From NCBI GenBank assembly GCA_036500065.1, contig DASYCT010000363.1, positions 1 through 9,731 on the forward strand: 9,731 nucleotides of DNA, read 5' to 3'. This DNA comes from JACMLD01 sp036500065 (lineage in GTDB: Bacteria; Bacteroidota; Bacteroidia; Chitinophagales; Chitinophagaceae). Position numbers and translations under genes: made by a program. Below the pieces are notes generated by a model. The model saw only the letters and a program-made list of their open reading frames with translations. It searched no databases and was not told the origin of the DNA. Shown here piece by piece: positions 1 to 6,523 of this stretch. Every line of letters begins with the position of its first letter. Position 1 is the stretch's first letter.

Positions 1-90
1 GGCCAGGCCGCCACCAATGATGGCGACATCGTATAGTTCCTCCCGTTGAAGCGGGAGCGCGGAAGGGTTGGTATCGGGAAGAAGGGTCAT
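1..90 (-). CDS. FAD-dependent oxidoreductase, N-terminal fragment (cut by window edge)
   Basis: Only the first 30 residues are in the window; the gene continues past base 1. After a leader of about 20 residues they read DVAIIGGGLA, the first beta strand and glycine-rich turn of a Rossmann FAD-binding fold (residues 21-30). This is the start of the GxGxxG dinucleotide motif of flavoprotein monooxygenases and geranylgeranyl-reductase-like enzymes. The ATG at 90-88 overlaps the methyltransferase stop as ATGA, so translational coupling is likely. No other ATG, GTG or TTG lies in frame before the motif, so the leader appears genuine. A 6-bp hairpin (CTCCCG/CGGGAG, bases 40-57) falls in the leader codons. 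Within the operon it could hydroxylate or oxidise the polyketide ring, as SrsC does in Streptomyces, or reduce a prenyl chain; 30 residues cannot decide. Confidence 0.8.
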   Translation of the reverse strand, partial: MTLLPDTNPSALPLQREELYDVAIIGGGLA

Positions 91-839
91 GAAGAAAGTT
101 GACGGTTGACAGTTGATAGCATGACCGGTTTCCCTCCGACAGGCAGGGGGTGAACGCATATTACCAGCCAGCGAAAGGCCCAGCGCCAGCGGGTAGTGGC
201 ATGGCTGATCCCGGCCTGTTGTAATAAATCCAGCCATTCCCCACGGGCGAACCCTCTTCTCACGGAGAGGGGCGCATCATTTTTCACGAGGTAGGAGTTG
301 GAAAATAGGGTGGTGATCCATTTAATGGAATAATAAGCCAGCGGATGGCGGTGCAGGTCATTGATAAAAAAGCCGAGATTGGAATGGGTGTCCATCCATT
401 GCAGCATCGTCACCAGGTCTTTTTCTGTAAAATGATGACAGAAAAGCGACGAGAAAATAATATCCGGTTTTTCATCGCCGAAGTCGACGAGACAGTAATC
501 GGATGCCAGCAGGACTGCATCGGTGCCTGCCAGGGCAGATTTGGCCACGCGAATACAATCGGGATTGATATCGATGCCAATGGGTTTAACGGTAATATTC
601 CTTTTACGGCACCAGCGCACGATGGCCAGCAGGTTATCGCCGCCGCCGCAACCGATTTCGGCGATGGTGACGGTCGTTTTGTTTTGTAACAGTTTCCTGA
701 ACCCTTCTATCGTAATGGCATGACCGCCGAGGCGGCTGTTGATAATATCCAGTTCACGCATATTCTGCCGGATATCCGCAAAGGGGATATCGTCGCGGTC
801 GAGCAGTTCTTTATCGTATGAACGGTGGGAGAAATTCAC
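87..839 (-). CDS. Class I SAM-dependent methyltransferase of the type III PKS operon
   Basis: Small-molecule methyltransferase of 250 residues, presumably cytosolic or membrane-associated, probably acting on a ring hydroxyl or carbon of the polyketide made by the neighbour. Visible motifs are motif I, AEIGCGGGD (residues 61-69), which binds SAM; GIDINPD (88-94), the acidic end of strand beta 2 that binds the ribose; and NDLHRHPLAYY (160-170). I chose the GTG start at 839-837, giving MNFSHRSYDKEL. The reading frame extends upstream to an ATG at 947, but that version would overlap the PKS gene by 80 bases and add 36 residues with no family character. The GTG start leaves a 28-base gap and has an AT-rich leader. 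The C-terminal tail (about residues 230-250) looks unlike family sequence: it is encoded partly by a 7-base tandem repeat. The stop overlaps the next start (ATGA). O- versus C-methylation cannot be told from sequence. Confidence 0.85.
   Translation of the reverse strand: MNFSHRSYDKELLDRDDIPFADIRQNMRELDIINSRLGGHAITIEGFRKLLQNKTTVTIAEIGCGGGDNLLAIVRWCRKRNITVKPIGIDINPDCIRVAKSALAGTDAVLLASDYCLVDFGDEKPDIIFSSLFCHHFTEKDLVTMLQWMDTHSNLGFFINDLHRHPLAYYSIKWITTLFSNSYLVKNDAPLSVRRGFARGEWLDLLQQAGISHATTRWRWAFRWLVICVHPLPVGGKPVMLSTVNRQLSS
97..117. repeat. Three tandem 7-base units (RGTTGAY) in the 3' end of the methyltransferase gene
   Basis: Bases 97-117 read as three consecutive units AGTTGAC, GGTTGAC and AGTTGAT. 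On the coding (minus) strand these are CAACYGT-type units that encode part of the last ten residues of the methyltransferase (STVNRQL), just before the oxidoreductase start codon. The units are visible directly. That they are a mobile or slippage-generated short repeat is inferred. Confidence 0.6.
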
Positions 840-867
840 AACTGAAATTATTAAAAATAGAACAGGT

Positions 868-1965
868 TCAGGCAGCAGGCGGTGATAATACGAATGTTTC
901 CATGGTAAGACCGGGACCGAAGGCGGCGCCAAAGGCGCCACCGCCATTGGAAGGCCGGTAGCCCTGCATCATCTCTTTCAATACAAAGAGAATGGTGGCG
1001 GACGACATATTGCCGTAGGATGACAGTATATCGTAGCAAGGCTGCAGCGCAGCAGGCGGCAGGCCGAGGGTTTTCCCAATCACATCCAGTATGCGCCTGC
1101 CTCCGGGATGGATGCACCAATGCGTTATATCTTCTTTTGTCCGGCCTGCCTGTTGCAGCGCCCTCGCGGTAAGCGCTTCAAAATCTTCTTCGATCAAATC
1201 GGGTATATAACCGCTGAGCGTCATCAGGAAGCCGTTGCCGGATAAATCCCAGGCCATGTCTTTTTTTCCCTTTGCCACTATTTCGGCATAGAAGCTGTCG
1301 ATATGCCATCCTTTTTTTGCGTGGGAATCGTGGGTAATCAATGCCGCGGCTGCGCCATCGGAGAACAGGAGACCCGATGCGATATTATCCGGCGTGGGTT
1401 CTTTCTGAAAATGAAGGGTACACAATTCCGTGCACACGATTAGCACCCGGGCTTTTGTATCTGTCTTGCAGATGGCATCGGCCATTTTCAGGGCATGGAT
1501 GGCGGCATAGCAACCCATGAAATTGACCGAAGTACGATAAATGGTTTTGGGCAGATCCATCAGTTCGATGATGTGCAGGTCAAGCCCCGGCGCGCTCATA
1601 CCGGTGCAGCTCACCGTAATAAGGTGCGTGACAGCGTTGGAAGCCGTATAGCCGTCGAGACAATGACGGATGGCGTCGACCGACAGGGGCGCGGCATGTT
1701 TATGGTACCAGGCCATGCGCAATTCGAGGGAAGGGAAGGGTTCGAGGTTTTCGGAGTTGGGATAGAATTTCCATTCTCCTGCCGGCTTGCAGTAATCGGG
1801 TATCACTGAATGCCGGGTTTCAATCCCGCTCTGATGGTACAGGAATTTCAATTTCCGTTTGTCCGTTTCATTCATCGCATATACCTGTTGCATAAAACGA
1901 AGAATATCTTCCTGGCGATGCCTGTACGGAGGGACCGCAGTTCCTATTGAAATAATCTTACTCAA
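868..1965 (-). CDS. Type III polyketide synthase (chalcone/stilbene synthase superfamily)
   Basis: Homodimeric ketosynthase of 365 residues (plant and bacterial members are about 350-400) that extends an acyl-CoA starter with malonyl-CoA and cyclises the product to a resorcinol, phloroglucinol or pyrone. The catalytic triad is complete: Cys152 in NFMGCYAAIHALK, His286 in CIHPGGRRILD and Asn319 in SSYGNMSSATILF. Also present are SCTGMSAPGLD (119-129) and the C-terminal signature FGPGLTMETFVL (349-360). By hand alignment to chalcone synthase, Phe201 matches the gatekeeper Phe215 and Ser321 matches Ser338, while the Thr194 and Thr197 positions carry Cys182 and His185. The pocket therefore differs from the plant enzyme, and the starter is probably an acyl chain. 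The start is TTG at 1965-1963, overlapping the prenyltransferase stop by 8 bases (TTGAGTAA). No ATG is available before the conserved N-terminal SIGTAVPPYRH. It is the second gene of a minus-strand operon with prenyltransferase, methyltransferase and flavoprotein. The exact product cannot be predicted. Confidence 0.96.
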   Translation of the reverse strand: MSKIISIGTAVPPYRHRQEDILRFMQQVYAMNETDKRKLKFLYHQSGIETRHSVIPDYCKPAGEWKFYPNSENLEPFPSLELRMAWYHKHAAPLSVDAIRHCLDGYTASNAVTHLITVSCTGMSAPGLDLHIIELMDLPKTIYRTSVNFMGCYAAIHALKMADAICKTDTKARVLIVCTELCTLHFQKEPTPDNIASGLLFSDGAAAALITHDSHAKKGWHIDSFYAEIVAKGKKDMAWDLSGNGFLMTLSGYIPDLIEEDFEALTARALQQAGRTKEDITHWCIHPGGRRILDVIGKTLGLPPAALQPCYDILSSYGNMSSATILFVLKEMMQGYRPSNGGGAFGAAFGPGLTMETFVLSPPAA

Positions 1966-2830
1966 AGAAATTCCAGGTTAAAAGAATGATAAATGCAATA
2001 TTAGTGCAACAGGATGCCAGTATATTCATCCGCATGGTATTGTCAAAACTGGCTGCTGCCGTATCCTTCCACACTTTTGCCGCCCACACAAAGAAATATA
2101 CGAGAATAGGGAGCATGCAGGTTGCCAGCAGGTAAAATTTAGTTGCTTCCATTTGCACGAAAAAATGATACGCCAGCACCGAAAGTGCTGCTGTATATAC
2201 TATGGCTGTAAATAAAAACGTGCCACGATACCCCAGCAGGCTGCTGATGCTTCTTACACCGTCTTTTCGATCGGCTTCGTGCTGGTAAATCTGCGTAAGC
2301 GGGTAAAACCCTCCTATAAGCAGGCTGCTGGCCAGCATGCCGCGCAACAGGTTATCGGGGAAAGTCGGTTCGGGTTGCCGGGAACAGCCGAAACGGACCA
2401 GCCAGAACGTCACGGCGCCCTGGAATACCACCACCGTCAGGTAGCCCACAATGGGATATTTCTTCAGGCGTATGCCACGGTAGCTATAGGCGCGGGAAGC
2501 AAGAATATAAAGCAGGATACCGGCGGTAAAAGTCGCATTGATACAAAGACTAAGGGCTACGGCGCCGATATCCATCCAAACGGTGGTGACGAATAGCTCG
2601 CGGGTCGGTTGGAGCGGATTTTTTATGCCGCCGATACTGGATTCATCACGATCCATATAACTATTATACCCGTTGCTGGCGGGGTATACGAGCAGGTGAA
2701 GAATGATAAAGATGAGCAGGGCATGCCACCAATCAGGGGCGATGGTCTGGCCCAGGGCAAACAAATATACGGGCAGGAGGAAAAAAGAAAATTTGAATCG
2801 CAATAACTGGATAGTAGACTTCTGCAACAT
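1958..2830 (-). CDS. UbiA-family prenyltransferase, divergent Asp motifs
   Basis: Polytopic inner-membrane protein of 290 residues, with roughly seven to nine hydrophobic helices (for example around 15-30, 36-52, 85-112, 128-146, 163-180, 204-224, 232-250 and 270-288). UbiA enzymes transfer a prenyl group from a prenyl diphosphate to an aromatic acceptor. The first Asp-rich motif is NGYNSYMDRD (53-62), where the canonical form is NDxxD, so Ser57 replaces the first Asp. The second is QHEADRKDGVRS (183-194), where the canonical form is DxxxDxxxGxR; Gln183 replaces the first Asp and Asp187 is retained. Helix ends and overall layout still fit UbiA. Being first in the operon and overlapping the PKS gene, it most likely prenylates the polyketide ring. 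The altered motifs leave open another isoprenoid or diphosphate substrate, or reduced activity. The start is ATG at 2830, preceded by AGGT and otherwise no clear ribosome binding site. Confidence 0.85.
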   Translation of the reverse strand: MLQKSTIQLLRFKFSFFLLPVYLFALGQTIAPDWWHALLIFIILHLLVYPASNGYNSYMDRDESSIGGIKNPLQPTRELFVTTVWMDIGAVALSLCINATFTAGILLYILASRAYSYRGIRLKKYPIVGYLTVVVFQGAVTFWLVRFGCSRQPEPTFPDNLLRGMLASSLLIGGFYPLTQIYQHEADRKDGVRSISSLLGYRGTFLFTAIVYTAALSVLAYHFFVQMEATKFYLLATCMLPILVYFFVWAAKVWKDTAAASFDNTMRMNILASCCTNIAFIILLTWNFFE

Positions 2831-2970
2831 ACCTGAAGATACGGTAAAGCATGTGTATGGGTTGTCTCACCGAACAATTGCAAATCGTTAACAAATGGTC
2901 AGGAATGTGCATGATGGTTATTCCTCAGCCTTCGGGTACATTTAAAGCTCTATTGAAAATTACAACGATT
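2831..2970. promoter_or_regulatory. Divergent intergenic region between the PKS operon and the exported protein gene
   Basis: This 140-base gap must hold the promoters of the minus-strand operon and probably of the plus-strand gene. On the plus strand TACATTTA (2937-2944) is a 7 of 8 match to the Bacteroidota -7 element TAnnTTTG and lies 27 bases before the ATG, but I see no convincing -33 TTG. On the minus strand only poor matches occur, such as TACACATG reading from about 2857. No clear operator palindrome is visible. That promoters lie here is inferred from gene direction; the exact sites are uncertain. Confidence 0.4.
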
Positions 2971-5409
2971 ATGCTTTTGAAAAAAACCTTCTTATTGCTA
3001 CTTATAGCTATTTCCTTTTATACATTCACTGCACAGGCACAGGGCAGTTTTAAGCTCTTCTTTGAAAAAGTGTACATACATACGGACCGCTCGTATTACG
3101 CTTCGGGCGATGATATCTGGTTCAAGGCCTACCTGGTAAACGCACAAAGCAATTACAGCACCACCAGCAGCAATAACCTGTACGTGGAACTGATCGATCC
3201 GGATAATAAAATCTCGGCGTCGGAACTGGTGCGCATTGACGATGGCATGGGCCTGGGCGATTTTAAACTGGATGATTCGATACCGGCCGGGCATTACCGG
3301 CTGCGGGCCTATACGAACTGGATGAGAAATTTCGGGGCGCATTTTGTTTTTGAAAAAGAGTTGTGGATAGCAAGTGTTTTACAACCCGGCGATGGCGCCG
3401 GCAGGGCAACCGGCGACGGCATTCCCCGCGCCCGGCTAGCTCCCGGGGAACATTTATACAACACGCAGTTTTTGCCCGAAGCTGGTTTCCTGGTGGCCGG
3501 CGTGCCAACGATGCTGGCGTTTAAAGCGGTAGATGTCAATGGCAAAGCGGTAGAAGCCTCGGGTAGTATCATCACACCCGCGGGTGATACGGTGGCAAAG
3601 TTCACGACCGGCTGGCAGGGCATGGGGCGTATTCCCTTTACACCGCAGGCCGGTGTTCACTACAAAGCCATCCTACAGTATGGGCATGGGATCATTGGCT
3701 CAACGGCGTTGCCGGAAGTCTATGCCGACGGTTTTGTCATGAACATCAACAATACCGATACCGGGGTCATAACGGCTACCATCACCACCAATGCCGCGAC
3801 ACTCGCCAAACATTCCGGTGAAATCACGCTGGCCGGCCGGCACGGCGGCATTCTTTATTATAGAGAAAAGGCAACACTGAAGGATGGGAAAGCGGTAGTA
3901 AGCATTCCTAAAGAAAAATTCCCGGCGGGCATTGCCGCCATTACCCTGTACGACGAGAACCTCCATCCTTTTTGTGAGCGGCTGGCCTATATCGTGAAAA
4001 ACGAACAACTCACTATCAGCATAACGCCGGATAAGCCGTCCTACGAGCCCAAAGAAAAAACCACGCTGCAGATTGCCATCACCGATGCACAGCACCAGCC
4101 CGTCAAAGCCTCCTTTTCGCTGGCCGCGGTGGATGCAACGCTTGTGAAGTCGTCCCCCGGCACTATCGTATCCTATCTCCTGCTCAGCTCGGAGCTGGCG
4201 GGCAAGGTAGAAGACCCCGATCATTATTTCGACCCCGCCAACCCCCACCGGCTGGAACAACTGGACCTGTTGCTCAGCACGCAGGGCTGGCGCGGCTTTC
4301 TATGGAGACAAATGGCGGACACATCTATCCATATCAGTTATTTACCCGAACCCGGCATTACCCTTTCGGGAAGAGTGCGGGAGTTGTTTGCCAACAAGCC
4401 GTTGAAAAACATGCATATTACCCTGCAGGCCGAGCGGGCCCGGGGCAACAAGATGTACACTGCCACGACGGATTCGCTGGGCCGTTATTATGTCGACGGC
4501 CTGCAACTGTACGGCAACCAAACCGTAAAAATCAAAAGCAGCAACGACAAGGGAAAAAAAGGAGGCTGGATATTCCTCGACACGCTGATGAGCAATCCCC
4601 CGCATATATACGACGAACCTGTTTTTGCCATCGACGCCTCTACGGGTATGAAACTATTTGCTTCCGAGGCGCTACGGCGGAGAGCGCTCACGAAAAAAGA
4701 CCCTGCCATGCTGCAGGAAGTAGTCGTGACCAACCGCAACAAAGCCACGACCCTGCGTGATGGTAACGCCTATACCAATTTCGGGTACCCGGAATATAAT
4801 TTTACCATTTCTGAAAAGGATTACAAATTCGAGACGCTGGAAAACTTCCTTCTTCATAATGTGCCCGGGGCGCAGGTAGATGCCGCCAATGAAGGGGTTA
4901 CTTTTACCGCCAATGGCAAACCTGTCCGCCCGCGGTTCGTAGTCGACAAACGGGAAGATGTTTTTGACCGGATCGATTATTACCAGGTGCACATGGAACA
5001 GGTCATATCGGTGTCCGTGCGCCATGTGGTAGGCCACCCGAGTTATAACAGGACCGACACCGGCGGCCGTACGGACCTCGGCGCCGGCATAACGGATGTT
5101 TTTATTGTCAATCTTTCGCTTAAGCCGGGGGCTTACAACAACGATATGTCCCTTATAATAACCGATGTAACCGGGTATTACGATGCCCGTGTATTTTATG
5201 CGCCGGTACATACGCCCAATGAAGGGCTTGTCCGGCCTGATGTACGCACCACTATTCACTGGGAGCCGATGCTGGTGACGGATGAAAACGGCAAGGCGAC
5301 AGTCAGTTTTTACAATGCGGAGCCCAAAACCAATATCCGCGTAACGGTTGAAGGGCTGACCAATAAGGGCGTGCCGCTTACAGGCAGCAGCCAGTACAAT
5401 GTGAATTAG
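2971..5409 (+). CDS. Exported macroglobulin-like protein with TonB-plug-like domain
   Basis: Protein of 812 residues. I chose ATG 2971 because it opens a classic signal peptide (two Lys, a run of Leu/Ile, then TFTAQAQ, cleavage probably after Ala23); an earlier in-frame ATG at 2851 only adds a non-signal leader. Order of parts: MG2-like beta domain about 30-135, with the VYIHTDRSYYASGDDIWFKA pattern typical of Bacteroidota members; further macroglobulin-like domains to about 400, including FSLAAVDATLV (381-391); a helical piece with LDLLLSTQGWRGFLW (431-445); a carboxypeptidase-regulatory-like domain (about 463-520, LSGRV to SLGRYYVDGL); the linker LQEVVVTNR (581-589); a TonB-receptor plug-like segment (about 615-685); and a final beta domain (757-812, WEPMLVTDENGKATVSFYN). 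No transmembrane barrel follows the plug. It probably sits in the periplasm or on the outer membrane and binds or presents a protein or glycan ligand. Its substrate and any link to the divergent PKS operon are unknown. Confidence 0.88.
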   Translation: MLLKKTFLLLLIAISFYTFTAQAQGSFKLFFEKVYIHTDRSYYASGDDIWFKAYLVNAQSNYSTTSSNNLYVELIDPDNKISASELVRIDDGMGLGDFKLDDSIPAGHYRLRAYTNWMRNFGAHFVFEKELWIASVLQPGDGAGRATGDGIPRARLAPGEHLYNTQFLPEAGFLVAGVPTMLAFKAVDVNGKAVEASGSIITPAGDTVAKFTTGWQGMGRIPFTPQAGVHYKAILQYGHGIIGSTALPEVYADGFVMNINNTDTGVITATITTNAATLAKHSGEITLAGRHGGILYYREKATLKDGKAVVSIPKEKFPAGIAAITLYDENLHPFCERLAYIVKNEQLTISITPDKPSYEPKEKTTLQIAITDAQHQPVKASFSLAAVDATLVKSSPGTIVSYLLLSSELAGKVEDPDHYFDPANPHRLEQLDLLLSTQGWRGFLWRQMADTSIHISYLPEPGITLSGRVRELFANKPLKNMHITLQAERARGNKMYTATTDSLGRYYVDGLQLYGNQTVKIKSSNDKGKKGGWIFLDTLMSNPPHIYDEPVFAIDASTGMKLFASEALRRRALTKKDPAMLQEVVVTNRNKATTLRDGNAYTNFGYPEYNFTISEKDYKFETLENFLLHNVPGAQVDAANEGVTFTANGKPVRPRFVVDKREDVFDRIDYYQVHMEQVISVSVRHVVGHPSYNRTDTGGRTDLGAGITDVFIVNLSLKPGAYNNDMSLIITDVTGYYDARVFYAPVHTPNEGLVRPDVRTTIHWEPMLVTDENGKATVSFYNAEPKTNIRVTVEGLTNKGVPLTGSSQYNVN

Positions 5410-5451
5410 GCATTTTCACCGGTTATTCACCTGCTTTTACCGTCTTTTTTC

Positions 5452-5485
5452 CCTGCGCAGCCTTTATGGAGTTGCGTTGTGCAGG
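5452..5485. repeat. Imperfect inverted repeat overlapping the -33 region
   Basis: The arms CCTGCGCA (5452-5459) and TGTGCAGG (5478-5485) pair over eight positions with one G-U wobble, separated by 18 bases. There is no T run after it, so a Rho-independent terminator for the upstream gene is unlikely. It covers the -33 element of the promoter for the LiaF-like gene, so it could be an operator, or could be chance. Confidence 0.4.
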
Positions 5486-5502
5486 TGCATTCCTTAGGTT
5501 TG
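5471..5502 (+). promoter_or_regulatory. Bacteroidota-type primary sigma promoter for the LiaF-like gene
   Basis: TAGGTTTG (5495-5502) is an exact match to the Bacteroidota -7 consensus TAnnTTTG. TTG at 5472-5474 sits 20 bases upstream as the -33 element, within the usual spacing. Transcription would begin near 5508-5510, giving a leader of about a dozen bases before the ATG at 5522. No Shine-Dalgarno sequence is seen; the leader is A/T-rich, as is usual in this phylum. Confidence 0.6.
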
Positions 5503-5521
5503 TGCTATCAAAATAAATGTT

Positions 5522-6415
5522 ATGGATACTGAGGATCAAAAAAACGATTATAAGGACGACTACAACAGGCAGCGCTACAACGGCCGTGTCTGGGGAGGCT
5601 TGTTCCTCCTGTTGCTCGGCGGCGTGTACCTGTTGAAAGAGCTGTCGTTTCCCTATTTCCCGGACTGGCTTTTCTCCTGGCCCATGATATTAATCCTGGT
5701 CGGTGTTTTTTCCGGTATCCGGCACAATTTCCGGGGAGGCGGCTGGCTGGTCATGTTGTTGATCGGCGGGTTCTTCCTGGTAGACGAAGCCAATATCGGG
5801 ATAAACCTGCATCGCTATATGGTGCCTTTTATTATCATCTGTGTTGGCCTGGCCATGATCCTGCGCCCCCGCCGTCGCTGGGACGATGGGGACTGGGGAA
5901 GAAGGGATTGGGGCCGGGGAGAATGGCGCAACAGGCGCAACCGGCGTTGGGACGACTGGGGCTGTGACACGAAGCAGCAGACTTATACGCCACCGCCGCA
6001 AAACTTCTCGTCGGGCCCTGCCACGGATACCAAAGCAGATACCAAATTCGAAGATTCAAAGTTCAAAAGCGAAGGCGCGGACGATTACCTGGACTCGGTA
6101 TCGGTGTTTGGAGGTGTGCGGAAAGTGATTATGTCAAAAAACTTCAAAGGGGGCGAGGCGACCAGTTTTATGGGAGGCACGGAGCTGGACTTCACACAGG
6201 CTGATATCAATGGCACCGTAGTATTGGAACTGACCACGGTAATGGGTGGCGCCAAGCTGATAGTGCCGGGCAACTGGTCGGTGAGAAACCAGGTGAATGC
6301 AGTATTTGGCGGCGTGGACGACAAGCGCAACCTGCATGTAGCCTCCGACCCCAATAAGATATTGTTGCTAAAAGGCACGTCTGTGCTCGGCGGTCTCGAA
6401 ATACGCAATTATTAA
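5522..6415 (+). CDS. LiaF-like membrane protein (DUF5668-type N-terminus, LiaF C-terminal domain)
   Basis: Protein of 297 residues with no signal peptide. After a polar N-terminus (1-21) come about four short membrane segments near 24-38, 49-66, 74-87 and 99-114, as in the LiaI/LiaF transmembrane domain. A strongly charged linker rich in Arg, Asp, Trp and Gly follows (118-147), then a Thr/Lys/Pro-rich stretch. The C-terminal domain (about 188-297) is a repetitive beta structure with recurring Gly-Gly turns: VFGGV at 196, FMGGT at 217, VMGGA at 241, VFGGV at 262 and VLGGL at 289, spaced 21-27 residues apart. In Bacillota LiaF is an inhibitory partner of the LiaS-LiaR cell-envelope stress system. 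Here the gene lies upstream of a LytS-type kinase and LytTR regulator, so a comparable sensing or restraining role is inferred. It has its own promoter at 5471-5502 and a 108-base gap before the next gene. Confidence 0.85.
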   Translation: MDTEDQKNDYKDDYNRQRYNGRVWGGLFLLLLGGVYLLKELSFPYFPDWLFSWPMILILVGVFSGIRHNFRGGGWLVMLLIGGFFLVDEANIGINLHRYMVPFIIICVGLAMILRPRRRWDDGDWGRRDWGRGEWRNRRNRRWDDWGCDTKQQTYTPPPQNFSSGPATDTKADTKFEDSKFKSEGADDYLDSVSVFGGVRKVIMSKNFKGGEATSFMGGTELDFTQADINGTVVLELTTVMGGAKLIVPGNWSVRNQVNAVFGGVDDKRNLHVASDPNKILLLKGTSVLGGLEIRNY

Positions 6416-6439
6416 GAAGGACTTCCCTTTAATAGCAAT

Positions 6440-6447
6440 TTATTTTG
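6440..6447 (+). promoter_or_regulatory. Possible weak -7 element before the DUF4288 gene
   Basis: TTATTTTG is close to TAnnTTTG but one base short in spacing, and I find no clear TTG 17-23 bases upstream. It lies 76 bases before the ATG at 6524. The 108-base gap makes a separate promoter possible; transcription may instead read through from the LiaF-like gene. I see no hairpin terminator in the gap. Confidence 0.25.
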
Positions 6448-6523
6448 TACATGGCGCAGCCGGACCGGGCAGCGCATACAGGAGGAATCATATCTACTTC
6501 AACAGCCGGAAAACCTACAAACT

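Noticed and set aside
40..57. Hairpin CTCCCG/CGGGAG as a terminator between methyltransferase and flavoprotein
   Set aside because: It lies inside the flavoprotein coding region and has no T run on the transcribed strand.
33..57. Shine-Dalgarno-like GGGAGGAA followed by an ATG on the minus strand
   Set aside because: That ATG is out of frame with the FAD-binding motif, and the frame gives no recognisable protein.
840..947. N-terminal extension of the methyltransferase to the ATG at 947
   Set aside because: It would overlap the end of the PKS gene by 80 bases and adds 36 residues with no family likeness; the GTG at 839 fits better.
2851..2970. Upstream ATG giving a 40-residue longer exported protein
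   Set aside because: The extension would bury the clear signal peptide that begins at 2971.
3700..4260. Minus-strand open frame (186 codons) opposite the exported protein
   Set aside because: Same reason: antisense to a supported gene, with no domain or promoter.
4672..5259. Minus-strand open frame (195 codons) opposite the exported protein
   Set aside because: Antisense shadow of a confidently coding region; no start context or recognisable motif.
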